Source of the DNA: an uncultured Collinsella sp.
GTDB taxonomy: Bacteria; Actinomycetota; Coriobacteriia; Coriobacteriales; Coriobacteriaceae
NCBI GenBank assembly: GCA_900542325.1
Contig: UQMY01000004.1
Span: 22,147-86,146 of the forward strand
Direction of reading: 5' to 3'
DNA: 64,000 bases
A program made the position numbers and the translations under genes. Positions 42,742 to 51,632 of the stretch are shown piece after piece. The notes under the pieces were generated by a model. The model searched no databases. It was not told the origin of the DNA and worked only from the letters and a program-made list of their open reading frames with translations. The stretch's first letter is position 1; each line of letters starts with the position of its first letter.

Positions 42742-43866
42742 ATGAGAGAGTTCCTTAAGGACGTGTGGATGCACGGCGGTGAGGAAAGCCGCGCCATCAC
42801 CCCCGAGAACATCACGGGCGAGAAGGGCCGCGCCGCCATGTCGGCCAGCCACCTCGGCGTCGGCCGCAAGGGCTCGTGCTGCGTGCCCCTTGAGTCCGGC
42901 GAGACCATCACGCTCGCGGACATCAAGGGCCCCGGCATCATCCGCCACATCTGGATGACCGTCCCCGACAAGACCGCCGCCGGCAGCTTCGTCATGCGTG
43001 ACCTCGTGCTGCGCTTCTACTGGGACGACGAGGAGACCCCCTCGGTCGAGTGCCCTGTCGGCGACTTCTTCTGCAACGGCTTCGGTGAGCGCGCCATCGT
43101 CAACTCGATGCCCATCTGCGTGAACCCGACGGGCGGCATGAACTGCTACTTCGAGATGCCCTTCAGGAAGCACGCCAAGGTCACGCTTACGAGCGAGCAC
43201 CCCGGGTTCATTAAGTACATCTTCTACACGTTCAACTACGCGCTCACCGACGTGCCGGACGACGCCATGTACTTCCACGCCCGCTTTAACCGCGAGCGCA
43301 GCACCCGCAGGGGCGTCGACTACACCGTGCTCGACGGCGTGCGCGGCAAGGGCTACTACGTCGGCACCTACATGGCCCTGTGCGCCCTGGAGCGCTATTG
43401 GTGGGGCGAGGGTGAGATGAAGTTCTTCCTCGACGGCGACGAGGAGTTCCCCACGGTCACCTCGACGGGAGCCGAGGACTACTTCGGCGGTGCCTGGGCC
43501 TTCCTCGACAGGCCGCCCCACGCGCTGCCCGAGGCGCAGTGCTTCAACACGCTGTTCGCCGGCTACCCGTACCGCTCGACGCGCGACGCCACGCGCGACC
43601 GCTTCAGCGCGGGCAAGCCGAACCCGAACCCGATGCTCGCGACCAACGACGACGCGCTTCCCAGGCACGGCCTCTACAGGTGGCACCTTCCCGACCCGAT
43701 CTCGTTCAAGGAGGACCTGCGCGTGACGTTCCAGGACCTCGGCAACGACGACATCAAGCTCTACGAGCGCGAGGACGACATCTCCACCGTCGCCTACTGG
43801 TACCAAAGCGAGCCGCACGCCGTGCTCGCCCCGTTTGCCGCAAGGCAGGACCGCGTGCCCAGGTAG
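42742..43866 (+). CDS. DUF2961 / GH172-family glycoside hydrolase
   Basis: 374 aa with GAGGAGG before the ATG. DUF2961 motifs are KGPGIIRHIWMT near residue 65, VGDFFCNGFG, and FPTVTSTGAEDYFGGAWAF near residue 240. No signal peptide, so it acts in the cytosol. Characterised GH172 enzymes cleave or form furanosidic bonds: difructose dianhydride I, alpha-fructofuranosides and D-arabinofuranosides. With a PTS upstream and a fructokinase downstream, the likely substrate is an imported, possibly phosphorylated, fructofuranose disaccharide. The activity itself is inferred. Confidence 0.8.
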   Translation: MREFLKDVWMHGGEESRAITPENITGEKGRAAMSASHLGVGRKGSCCVPLESGETITLADIKGPGIIRHIWMTVPDKTAAGSFVMRDLVLRFYWDDEETPSVECPVGDFFCNGFGERAIVNSMPICVNPTGGMNCYFEMPFRKHAKVTLTSEHPGFIKYIFYTFNYALTDVPDDAMYFHARFNRERSTRRGVDYTVLDGVRGKGYYVGTYMALCALERYWWGEGEMKFFLDGDEEFPTVTSTGAEDYFGGAWAFLDRPPHALPEAQCFNTLFAGYPYRSTRDATRDRFSAGKPNPNPMLATNDDALPRHGLYRWHLPDPISFKEDLRVTFQDLGNDDIKLYEREDDISTVAYWYQSEPHAVLAPFAARQDRVPR

Positions 43867-43945
43867 GGTCGCCTCGAAACAAGCCAACGTTATGGGCACC
43901 CGCGGTTGACCATGACCGCGGGCGTCCCTTTGCAAGGAGGATCAC

Positions 43946-44830
43946 ATGAGCGAAAAGCAAATGAGGCTCGGCGCCCTCGAGGCCGGCGGGACCAAGATGG
44001 TCTGTGCCGTGGTGTCCGGCGACGGCGAGGTCCTCGACCGTATGGAGACCCCGACGCTTACGCCCGCCGAGACCGTCCCGCAGATGATCGAGTGGTTCAC
44101 CGCCCGCGATGTGGACGCGTTGGGCATCGGCGCCTTCGGCCCGACCTGCGTCGACCCCAACGACGAGCGCTACGGCTCCATCCTCCAGACGCCCAAGCTC
44201 GCGTGGCGAGGCCATGGTCTTCGCGCCGCGTTCGCCGACGCCCTCGGGATTCCGGTGGCCTACGACACGGACGTGAACGTTGCCTGCCTCGGCGAAGTGG
44301 TCTTCGGCTGCTGCAAGGGGCTCGAGGACGCCGTCTACGTGACCATCGGCACCGGCGTGGGCGCGGGCGTCATGTGCGCGGGCAGGCTCCTTCACGGCAT
44401 GCTGCACCCCGAGGCCGGCCACATGCTGGTAAGGACCCGTCCCACCGAGGAGGGACGCTGCGTCTGCCCGAGCCATGCGAGCTGTCTCGAGGGCCTCGCC
44501 TCCGGCCCCGCCATCGCCGCGCGCTGGGGAAAGCCCGCGGCCGAGCTCGCGGACAACGATGAGGTGTGGGCGCTCGAAGGGGATTATCTGGGGCAGATGT
44601 GCGCGAACCTCGTGCTCATGTACTCGCCTCGCCGCATCGTCCTCGGCGGCGGCGTGATGCACCAGGAGCGGCTCTACGGCATCGTCCGCAAGAAGACCCT
44701 CGAATATCTGGGTGGCTACATCCAGACCGCCGAGCTTAAGGACATGGAGAGCTACATCTGCGCCCCGGGCTGCGGCGGCGACCAAGGAATCCTCGGCGCG
44801 GCCGAGCTGGCAAGAAGGGCGCTCGCGTAA
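43946..44830 (+). CDS. ROK-family sugar kinase, fructokinase type
   Basis: 294 aa; AAGGAGGATC precedes the ATG. The ATP-binding start is LGALEAGGTKMVCAV. The ROK signature spans VTIGTGVGAGVMCAGRL to HPEAGHMLV, with the zinc site in CVCPSHASCLEG. This spacing and the LEGLASGPAI that follows resemble YdhR/ScrK-like fructokinases more than glucokinases. It would phosphorylate the free hexose released by the GH172 enzyme. Last gene of the operon before a strong terminator. Confidence 0.85.
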   Translation: MSEKQMRLGALEAGGTKMVCAVVSGDGEVLDRMETPTLTPAETVPQMIEWFTARDVDALGIGAFGPTCVDPNDERYGSILQTPKLAWRGHGLRAAFADALGIPVAYDTDVNVACLGEVVFGCCKGLEDAVYVTIGTGVGAGVMCAGRLLHGMLHPEAGHMLVRTRPTEEGRCVCPSHASCLEGLASGPAIAARWGKPAAELADNDEVWALEGDYLGQMCANLVLMYSPRRIVLGGGVMHQERLYGIVRKKTLEYLGGYIQTAELKDMESYICAPGCGGDQGILGAAELARRALA

Positions 44831-44864
44831 CTTGCGCTCTCTCCGCCATACAACGCGTTAAGAA

Positions 44865-44913
44865 AAGACGAGCGCTTCTTGCCAATTGAGCGGCAAGAAG
44901 TGCTCGTCTTTTG
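44865..44913 (+). terminator. Terminator closing the PTS-GH172 operon
   Basis: AAGACGAGCGCTTCTTGCC pairs with GGCAAGAAGTGCTCGTCTT around AATTGAGC, followed by TT. It works in either direction by symmetry. Confidence 0.9.
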
Positions 44914-44946
44914 CATTTGTTTTTGGGGCAGGACGCCCCGCCTCCG

Positions 44947-45189
44947 CTAGAGTCCCTGGACCGCCACACCCACGAGGTTTGGACCGGTGTGGACAAGAAG
45001 CGCGGGGCTGATGTCGGAGCGGACGACCTCCACCGCGTTGGCCACGCGCTCGCACAGGGCCTGCTCCATGCGGTCGTAGAGGTCGGCGTGGGCCGAGGTG
45101 CAGCTCACGGCAAAGCGCACCTTGGGGTGCTTCTCGACGATGGCGGCGATGAGCTTGACCTCGGTGCGATGCGGTACTTGCACAGCCAT
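44947..45189 (-). pseudogene. 3' fragment of a DegV-like gene
   Basis: About 80 codons ending EVVRSDISPALLVHTGPNLV followed by GVAVQGL, the conserved DegV C terminus (ISPxxxxHTGPxxxG). The preceding sequence (KVRFAVSCTSAHADLYDRME) fits the end of the second DegV domain. The fatty-acid-binding N-terminal domain is missing, and the frame is not continuous upstream. It marks the right edge of the PTS island. Confidence 0.6.
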
Positions 45190-45618
45190 TTCGTGTGCGC
45201 GAGGCTGTTGGCTTTCTGGGCCACAGCAATCACCTTCCCCTTAGTATGATGGCCTGAACAATCCTCATGCTAGGGGGAAGGTTTTTGTCGCGTAGCGGAA
45301 ATTGGCCTCCACCCGCTGAGCGGGTGGCTTTCTATGCCGCGCGTGCCGCACGGCACGGACTAAAGTCCATGAATAAAACGAGGAAGGCCACGTCCGGCCT
45401 CCCTCGCAAAGAGTCTCTGATTGCTCCCACTCATTGGGGACAGACTTAAATGAGTGCTCTTGAAATGCCGGCGCCTGGGGACGTTCTTTTTCTGTCTGCA
45501 GTTTGGGACGGTCCTTAGAGCTGCAGCGCGCCATGAGCGACGAGGCGAAGCGGATCATCCTGTCTTTCGAGTTCTAAGCAGAATTCCCCGTCTCTGAGTA
45601 ATGATTAGTGCGCATTTG
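45190..45618. other. Non-coding stretch with small hairpins
   Basis: No convincing gene. Visible hairpins are CCACCCGC/GCGGGTGG near 45310-45328, GGACT-AAA-GTCC near 45357-45369, and AGGCC...GGCCT near 45385-45402. The mixture suggests decayed mobile-element or repeat sequence; identity not established. Confidence 0.35.
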
Positions 45619-45725
45619 TGCGTATTTGCGTGCGTAGGATTGCGTGGCCATGCGTGTATAAGCGCCATCTGCGGCTGTATTATGACCATTTGGCGGTTAT
45701 ATACGCAAAAGTACGCACATACGCG
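45619..45725 (+). promoter_or_regulatory. Cluster of TGCGTA/TACGCA sites before the oxidoreductase-DeoR operon
   Basis: TGCGTA occurs at 45619-45624 and 45631-45636, TGCGTG at 45641 and 45651, then TACGCA at 45702 and 45712 and TACGCG at 45720. The left and right groups are reverse complements and flank a TATTAT (45678-45683). They are a plausible looped operator for the DeoR-family repressor encoded in the same operon. Confidence 0.5.
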
Positions 45726-45787
45726 CTAATTTGTGCGAATATAGAGACGGCAGAAATGTTAGACGCTCCATGACCCAGGAGGCACAT

Positions 45788-46867
45788 ATGGCAGATTCCA
45801 AGCAGGTTCCACTCGACGCCGCGGCAGCCGCCAAAGCAGCATTCGCTTCGGTCCAGGACAAGCCGTTCCCTGAGGACATCTTTACGGCTCCCGAGCTCCG
45901 TTGGGCTGTGATCGGTTGCGGCGTTATTGCCAACCAGATGGCCCAATCTCTCGCTCTTGCCGGCCGCAAGCTTGCGGGTGTCGCCAACCGCACGCTGCCC
46001 AAGGCTCAAGCTTTTGCCGAGCGGTATGGTGTCGAGAAGGTGTATGAGACGGTTGAGGACCTCTACGCCGATCCGGACATCGATGCCGTCTATATCACCA
46101 CGCCGCACAACACGCATATTACCTATCTGCGTGCCGCGCTGGCCGCCGGCAAGCATGTGCTCTGCGAGAAGGCCATTACCCTCAACTCCGCCGAGCTCGA
46201 CGAGGCTCGTGCCATCGCCGACGAGCACAACGTGGTCCTTATGGATGCCACCACGGTGCTCCACATGCCGCTGTATCAGGAGCTGCGCCGTCGCATGGAT
46301 GCGGGCGACTTTGGCCGCATGAACCTCGCCCAGCTCAACTTTGGCAGCTATAAGGAGTACGGCGACCTGACTAACCGCTTCTACAACCGTAGTCTTGCCG
46401 GCGGCGCCATGCTCGATATCGGCGTGTATGCCCTGTCCGTCATGCGCCTGTTTATGGCCAGCCAACCCGCCGAGGTCGTTTCGCTGGGCAACACCTGCGA
46501 GACTGGCGTTGACGTCGCGGGTGGCATTGTCTGCCGTAATGCCGAGCAACAGCTGGGCATCGTGAGCCTTACGCTCCACTCCAAGCAGCCCAAACGCTCG
46601 GTCATCAGCTTCGATAAGTGCTATATCGAGGTCAACGAGTATCCGCGTGCAGACCATGCAACCATCGTGTGGACTGCGGACGGTCACCGTGAGGAGGTCC
46701 ACGCTGGCACCGAGGCCTACGCGCTGTGCTACGAGATGGCCGACCTGGAGAAGGCCGTTGCCGGCGATGATTCGAAGCGCGAGCTTCTGGGCTATGCTTC
46801 CGATGTTATGGAGCTGATGACCAAGCTCCGCGCCGATTGGGGAGTCGTGTACCCCGAGGAGGAGTAA
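45788..46867 (+). CDS. Gfo/Idh/MocA-family oxidoreductase
   Basis: 359 aa from ATG 45788 with AGGAGG at 45777-45782. The Rossmann start is WAVIGCGVIANQMAQSLA near residue 40, preceded by a 35-residue Ala-rich leader. ITTPHNTHITYLRAALAAGKHVLCEKAITLN carries the catalytic EK of the family. It likely oxidises a sugar, inositol or dihydrodiol-type substrate using NAD(P); the substrate is not readable. The DeoR regulator follows after 3 bp. Confidence 0.88.
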   Translation: MADSKQVPLDAAAAAKAAFASVQDKPFPEDIFTAPELRWAVIGCGVIANQMAQSLALAGRKLAGVANRTLPKAQAFAERYGVEKVYETVEDLYADPDIDAVYITTPHNTHITYLRAALAAGKHVLCEKAITLNSAELDEARAIADEHNVVLMDATTVLHMPLYQELRRRMDAGDFGRMNLAQLNFGSYKEYGDLTNRFYNRSLAGGAMLDIGVYALSVMRLFMASQPAEVVSLGNTCETGVDVAGGIVCRNAEQQLGIVSLTLHSKQPKRSVISFDKCYIEVNEYPRADHATIVWTADGHREEVHAGTEAYALCYEMADLEKAVAGDDSKRELLGYASDVMELMTKLRADWGVVYPEEE

Positions 46868-46870
46868 GCG

Positions 46871-47617
46871 ATGCTTGCGGAAGATAGGCTCAACGCGATC
46901 GTGTCGATGGTGCAGCAGACCGGCTCGGTTACCGTGCCGGAGCTTGCCGAGGCCCTGGGCGTGACACCGTCCACCATTCGCCGTGACTTGCAAACGCTCG
47001 ACCGCGCGCACCGTATCGCCAAGGTGCACGGAGGCGCGACGAGTCTGGAGCGCGCGCACGTGACGCGCGACCTGACGATCAGCGAGCGCAGTGATCTCCA
47101 TAACGATGACAAGGAGCGCATCTGCGCCCGCGCCGCGGCCCTGGTGGAGCCCGATAGCTTTGTGTATATCGATTCGGGCTCCACGACCCTCAAGCTCATC
47201 GAGCATCTTCCGCATCTCGACGGCGTCACCTATGTGACCGATTCTGTGCTCCATGCTCAGCATCTCGCTTTGCGCGGCATGCGTACCGTGGTGCTGGGCG
47301 GCGAGCTCAAACCCGAGACCGAGGCGCTCGTTGGCCCCGATGCCTTGGCAACTCTAGACCGCTATAACTTCAACTGCGGCTTTTGGGGTTCCAACGGCAT
47401 TGCCGCCGAGCAGGGCTTTACGACGCCCGATATCGAGGAGGCACAGGTCAAGCGCATCTCGATGCGCCATACGGCCAAACGCTTCGTAATCTCGGATGCC
47501 AGCAAATTTGGCATGGTGGCGCCCGTCAAGTTCGCGGACTTCCGCGACGCAACGATTATTACCGCAGGCGAGGTCCCAGCCAAGTACCGGGCAATGGACA
47601 ACGTCGTCACGGTCTAA
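46871..47617 (+). CDS. DeoR/GlpR-family transcriptional regulator
   Basis: 248 aa; GGAGGAG lies just before the ATG. The N-terminal HTH is GSVTVPELAEALGVTPSTIRRDLQTLD. The C-terminal sugar-phosphate sensor domain starts around residue 75, with YIDSGSTTLKLIEHL and GPDALATLDRYNFNCGFWG-type sequence. Such proteins usually repress their own operon until a phosphosugar binds, and the repeated hexamers ahead of the operon fit that model. Confidence 0.92.
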   Translation: MLAEDRLNAIVSMVQQTGSVTVPELAEALGVTPSTIRRDLQTLDRAHRIAKVHGGATSLERAHVTRDLTISERSDLHNDDKERICARAAALVEPDSFVYIDSGSTTLKLIEHLPHLDGVTYVTDSVLHAQHLALRGMRTVVLGGELKPETEALVGPDALATLDRYNFNCGFWGSNGIAAEQGFTTPDIEEAQVKRISMRHTAKRFVISDASKFGMVAPVKFADFRDATIITAGEVPAKYRAMDNVVTV

Positions 47618-47676
47618 CAAACAAACGGGTAACAAGGCAAAACCATCATAAAGGTGCCTGTTCCCATTGTGGTGGT

Positions 47677-48336
47677 TTAGGGCTCCCAGGGGCAAGGGGC
47701 TTCGATGTGGATGTGCTCGCCGGTTACGGGATGCGTGAAGGACACGCTGTGGGCGTGGAGCATCAGGCCGCAGGGACGCGGCGTGCCGTACAGGTCGTCG
47801 CCTACCAGGGGATGACGCTCGCTCGCCAGATGCACACGGATTTGGTGTTTGCGGCCGGTGAGCAGCTCGACATCGATATACGAGCGCGTGGGCAGGTCAC
47901 GACGGCTCTTAAGACGCTTGAGTACCTTCACGCGCGTTTGAGACGGCTTGCCGCTGGCGCCGACGCGCATCTTTCGACTGTCGTGTCGGTCGCGGGCGAT
48001 GGGCTTGTCGATGAGCTTTTCGTTCCAGTCGATTTTGCCCTCGGCGAGCGCCAGATAGTGCTTTTCGAACGCGCGGTCGATGACCATCTGGTCAAAGGCG
48101 GGTTGCGTCTGCTTGTCGAGCGAGAACAGGACCACGCCGGTGGTGTCACGGTCCAGGCGATTGAGCGGTTGCATGTCGGTCGCGGCAAAGCCGTCGCCCA
48201 TCGCCAGCAGCAGGTCACTGGCGTAGTCGGTGAGCGTGCGCTCGCCGGTGCCGTCGCCGTGGACGATCATGCCGGCAGGCTTGTCGATGGCCATGAGCCA
48301 GGCGTCGCAGTAGAGGACTTGAGGTTCTTCGTTCAC
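47677..48336 (-). CDS. RluA-family pseudouridine synthase
   Basis: 219 aa from GTG 48336 with GAAAGG upstream. The catalytic motif is LNRLDRDTTGVVLFS (Asp in RLDRDT), with GRKHQIRVHLA and HPLVGDDLYG further on. There is no N-terminal S4 domain and the length is that of RluA, so it may act on 23S rRNA or tRNA; the exact site cannot be assigned. It follows the U32 gene by 15 bp on the same strand, suggesting a two-gene RNA-modification unit. Confidence 0.88.
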   Translation of the reverse strand: MNEEPQVLYCDAWLMAIDKPAGMIVHGDGTGERTLTDYASDLLLAMGDGFAATDMQPLNRLDRDTTGVVLFSLDKQTQPAFDQMVIDRAFEKHYLALAEGKIDWNEKLIDKPIARDRHDSRKMRVGASGKPSQTRVKVLKRLKSRRDLPTRSYIDVELLTGRKHQIRVHLASERHPLVGDDLYGTPRPCGLMLHAHSVSFTHPVTGEHIHIEAPCPWEP

Positions 48337-48351
48337 GTGTAAGCCTTTCGG

Positions 48352-50844
48352 TTAGCTGATTCCCACAAACATGCAGCCCGAGGTCGCCCCGCGTAGGCGG
48401 GCGGCAGGCTTGCGGCCGGTCTGCGCTGCTTCGACGGCACGACGGACGCGGGCGACGGCACGGCCCACCTCATCCGTCTCGAGCAGCGTGCCGTCCACCA
48501 TAAGACGACGGACGCCAGAATCGAGCAGCTGAGGAACCTGCGGCGTGAGGTCGATGGGATAGGCATCGTACAGGCGAGAGCGGCCGTGGATGTCGGTGCG
48601 GACGGGCATGACCTTTCCGTCGATATTCTTGAGCGAGAGCTTGCGGGCACGCAGGCGGCAGTTGGCACAATCGTGGATGCAGCCGTTGGCAACCTGCAGA
48701 ATGCAATGCTCGCTTGTCATGACGCGCGGGCGGCCAAAGACGGTGATGCCCAGAGCCGCGGGCGCGGCGGCGCCGAGCGAGACAATCTCGTCGAGCGTGA
48801 TCTCGGGCGAGAGCCAAAACGCACCGGCTCCGCACTCGGCAAGCGCTTCCATGCAGGGCGTGTTGTGAACCGGCAGGCAAGAGCGAATCTCGGCCGTGGC
48901 GCCAACCTGGGCGGCCAGGGCAAGCTCGGAGATATTGCCGACGGCGACGGTGGCCCCGGCATTGATCCAGGGATCGACGCGTACGTGGTCGACGGCGCGG
49001 CAGACCTCGTCGAGTACGGGCACGATACCCTGCTCAAATGCATCGGCAGGGGAGATACCGGCGGCCTCGAGCGCGTCGGTGGTCATATAGATGCGCGCGG
49101 CGCCCTCGGCACGAGCTGCCTCGGCGGCTTCGAGCGTGGTGACGGCGGCGCAGATCTGCGGCCCGTCGCGGTAATGCTCGGGCATGGCGCGCGTACATTT
49201 GTCGAGTACCGGCAACTCGAGCGTCTTCGCGCGCTCCTCGTACGGCGCCAGAATGGCCTCCTCCAATGCCTTACAGGCGGCGGCGCGCACCTTGTGCACG
49301 GCGGAGAAGCCCATACCGCAGCCGGCGTCGAGCGAAACGTCAAAGCTCGCTGCCTCAAAGGGCGAGGAGCCCATGCGGCCCACATGCTCAACCAGGTCTG
49401 CCGCCTCGACGGCGCGGGTCTTGGCGGCCTCGACGGTGAAGCCCGTGGCGGTGGCGGTGAGCGCGGGGTTGTCACAGCAGGTGAGTGTAACGGTAAACGG
49501 CTCGCCCAGGCGCGCCACGACGGACACATCAACAGCTCGGCGGCGCAGTACATCGCGCTTGAGTGCGGCGCCGGCGGCGTCGATGGCGCGCTGACTGCGA
49601 ATCACGCGGACGCGGCAGCCCTCGGGCATGCTGCGGGGCACGCGACATTCGATGATGTCGCCCGCGGCGGCATCATCGGCGGCAATGGTGGTCAGGAACT
49701 GGTCGAACTCATCGTCGTGGCGAAGCTCCAGCAGGTCGCCCTTGCCCACGGGCTCAAACAACTCAATGCGGGCGATGGCGGCGCGGCGACGGCGGTCGTC
49801 GGGCTTGAGGCCGCGCACATCGCGGTTGGCCGGGCGGCTGCCCAGCACCGTGCCCACGATCTGGCCGCGGTTGTTGGAACGCTCATAGCTCATCATCTCG
49901 TCGCCCGAGGTGCCGTCCTGATAGGCGTGCGTAAAGTCGCGGTTGAAGCAGCGCTTGAGCTGGCGCTGGCGGGCAGCTTCCTCGTCCTTGGCAACGGTGG
50001 CTCCGGATAGCATGTCGTCAATTTCGTGACGATACACATCAACGATGGAGTACACGTAATCGGGCGCCTTCATGCGGCCCTCGAGCTTGAGCGACGCGGC
50101 GCCGGCGTCATACAGACGGCGAACAAGCTGTGAGGTGTTGGTGTCACGCGGGCATAGCGCACGCTCGCGGCCGGCGGGGGAGAGCGTGCGGCCGTTCTCG
50201 TCGATCAGCTCGTAGGGCAGGCGGCAGGGCTGGGCGCACATGCCGCGGTTGGCCGATCGTCCCGCCATGGCAAAGCTCGAAAGCAGGCACAGGCCCGAGT
50301 AGCAAAAGCAGATGGCGCCATGGCTAAAGACCTCAAGGTCCACATCGGGCGCGGCATCGTGGATGGCGGCAATCTCGTCGATGGAAAGCTCGCGCGAGAG
50401 AGTCACGCGGTCGGCGCCCTGCTCGCGGCACCAAAGAGTTCCGCGGTCGTCGTGGATGTTTGCTTGGGTTGAGATGTGCGTCTCGATGCCGGGCATCGTG
50501 CGCTTGACCTCAAAGAACAGGCCCCAGTCCTGGATGATAAAGGCGTCGGCGCCCAACGTGGAGCAGCGGTGGATGAGTTGCAACGCATCGCCCATCTCGG
50601 ACTGCTTGATGACGATGTTGACCGTGACGTAGACGCGCGAGCCGGCCAGATGCGCGGCGCGGCAGGCCTGCTCAAAGGCCTCGTCGGTAAAGTTGGTGGC
50701 CTTGCGGCGGGCGTTGAAGCTGCCCATGCCGCAGTAGATGGCGTCTGCCCCGGCGGCGAGTGCGGCGGCAAAGGGCTCGGGCCCTCCGGCGGGCGCCAAA
50801 AGCTCGGGTCTGCGGTTGGTGGTTCGACTGGCGGTTGCGGTCAT
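48352..50844 (-). CDS. U32 peptidase-family protein (RlhA/TrhP-like hydroxylase)
   Basis: 830 aa. PELLAPAGGPEPFAAALAAGADAIYCG opens the TIM-like domain. The U32 signature EVFSHGAICFCYSGLCLLSS is followed by GRSANRGMCAQPCRLPY. The C-terminal part has Cys-rich NGCIHDCANCRLR, consistent with an iron-sulfur site. Family members first called collagenases are now known in E. coli to make 5-hydroxycytidine in 23S rRNA or 5-hydroxyuridine in tRNA. The adjacent pseudouridine synthase supports an RNA role. Confidence 0.85.
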   Translation of the reverse strand: MTATASRTTNRRPELLAPAGGPEPFAAALAAGADAIYCGMGSFNARRKATNFTDEAFEQACRAAHLAGSRVYVTVNIVIKQSEMGDALQLIHRCSTLGADAFIIQDWGLFFEVKRTMPGIETHISTQANIHDDRGTLWCREQGADRVTLSRELSIDEIAAIHDAAPDVDLEVFSHGAICFCYSGLCLLSSFAMAGRSANRGMCAQPCRLPYELIDENGRTLSPAGRERALCPRDTNTSQLVRRLYDAGAASLKLEGRMKAPDYVYSIVDVYRHEIDDMLSGATVAKDEEAARQRQLKRCFNRDFTHAYQDGTSGDEMMSYERSNNRGQIVGTVLGSRPANRDVRGLKPDDRRRRAAIARIELFEPVGKGDLLELRHDDEFDQFLTTIAADDAAAGDIIECRVPRSMPEGCRVRVIRSQRAIDAAGAALKRDVLRRRAVDVSVVARLGEPFTVTLTCCDNPALTATATGFTVEAAKTRAVEAADLVEHVGRMGSSPFEAASFDVSLDAGCGMGFSAVHKVRAAACKALEEAILAPYEERAKTLELPVLDKCTRAMPEHYRDGPQICAAVTTLEAAEAARAEGAARIYMTTDALEAAGISPADAFEQGIVPVLDEVCRAVDHVRVDPWINAGATVAVGNISELALAAQVGATAEIRSCLPVHNTPCMEALAECGAGAFWLSPEITLDEIVSLGAAAPAALGITVFGRPRVMTSEHCILQVANGCIHDCANCRLRARKLSLKNIDGKVMPVRTDIHGRSRLYDAYPIDLTPQVPQLLDSGVRRLMVDGTLLETDEVGRAVARVRRAVEAAQTGRKPAARLRGATSGCMFVGIS

Positions 50845-51026
50845 ATCCTGCCTTTCAAAATGCTCAGATAATCAAAAGTATAGTGGTGCCGTCGCGGCAG
50901 GCGATGCCCGTGCTCTAAGCGGGATAAAGTCTTCAGCAGCTTGGACTGGCTGCTTCACATGAGAACCGTTCAGCGGTCCGGGGAAACCGTTGGGCGATAA
51001 AATATTCTCGCAACGTGATAATAATC

Positions 51027-51055
51027 TTGCATCGCGCGGAAACCTTGAGTACTAT
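51027..51055 (+). promoter_or_regulatory. ridA promoter
   Basis: TTGCAT (51027-51032), 17 bp, TACTAT (51050-51055). The start codon lies about 88 bp downstream. The rest of the 50845-51026 gap shows nothing clear. Confidence 0.6.
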
Positions 51056-51142
51056 CCCAATCAAGCGCGGTGTTCAGACCGAACTGTGCCTCCCGGTGTG
51101 AACGCCGCGCTCCCGTTCCCTTTTACTTGTAAGGAGAAAAAC

Positions 51143-51520
51143 ATGAGCAAGACCGTCGTGTCTTCCGATAACGCACCCGCAGCCATCGGCCCGTATTCCC
51201 CTGGTATCCAGACCGGCAACATGGTGTTCCTGTCCGGCCAGCTGGGCATCGATCCCGCAACTGGCAAGATGCCCGAGGGCGTCGAGGCCCAGGCCAAGCA
51301 GTCCCTTGCTAACGTCGAGGCCCTGCTGACCGCTGCCGGCGCCACCTTTGCCGATGTCGTCAAGACCACAGTCTACCTGGCTGACATTGCCGACTTCGCC
51401 GCCGTGAACGAGATCTACGCCTCCAAGTTCGAGGCCCCGTTCCCCGCGCGCAGCGCTTTCCAGGTTGCCGCTCTTCCGGCTGGCGGTCTGGTCGAGATCG
51501 AGGTCGTCGCCGCTCTCTAA
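51143..51520 (+). CDS. ridA: RidA family 2-iminobutanoate/2-iminopropanoate deaminase
   Basis: 125 aa from ATG 51143 with AAGGAG at 51131-51136. PAAIGPYSPGIQTGNMVFLSGQ near the start and the conserved Arg in FPARSAFQVAALPAGGLVEIE are diagnostic. It hydrolyses reactive enamine/imine products of PLP enzymes. Monocistronic, with its own promoter and terminator. Confidence 0.95.
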   Translation: MSKTVVSSDNAPAAIGPYSPGIQTGNMVFLSGQLGIDPATGKMPEGVEAQAKQSLANVEALLTAAGATFADVVKTTVYLADIADFAAVNEIYASKFEAPFPARSAFQVAALPAGGLVEIEVVAAL

Positions 51521-51550
51521 GGCGTTGACCACAACTAAACATGACATGCA

Positions 51551-51588
51551 AAAAGACCCTGCAGCGCGTGTGAGCTGCAGGGTCTTTT
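51551..51588 (+). terminator. Bidirectional terminator between ridA and the YheO-like gene
   Basis: AAAAGACCCTGCAGC and GCTGCAGGGTCTTTT form a 15-bp stem with an 8-nt loop. A's and T's on both sides let it serve both converging genes. Confidence 0.92.
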
Positions 51589-51632
51589 GTCAGGTGACGA
51601 ATCGCTTGTGGAGCCGCGCTCCATTTTGCTCG

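Noticed and set aside
45265..45449. Short open frames and hairpins suggesting an IS200/IS605 end
   Set aside because: Hairpins such as GGACT-AAA-GTCC are suggestive but no transposase or matching opposite end is present.
47383..48342. A 319-codon plus-strand frame across the deoR end and antisense to the RluA-type gene
   Set aside because: It overlaps two well-supported genes in other frames and shows no domain.
48586..50010. A 474-codon plus-strand frame opposite the U32 gene
   Set aside because: Shadow of the minus-strand gene; low-complexity Gly/Ala/Asp composition and no motifs.
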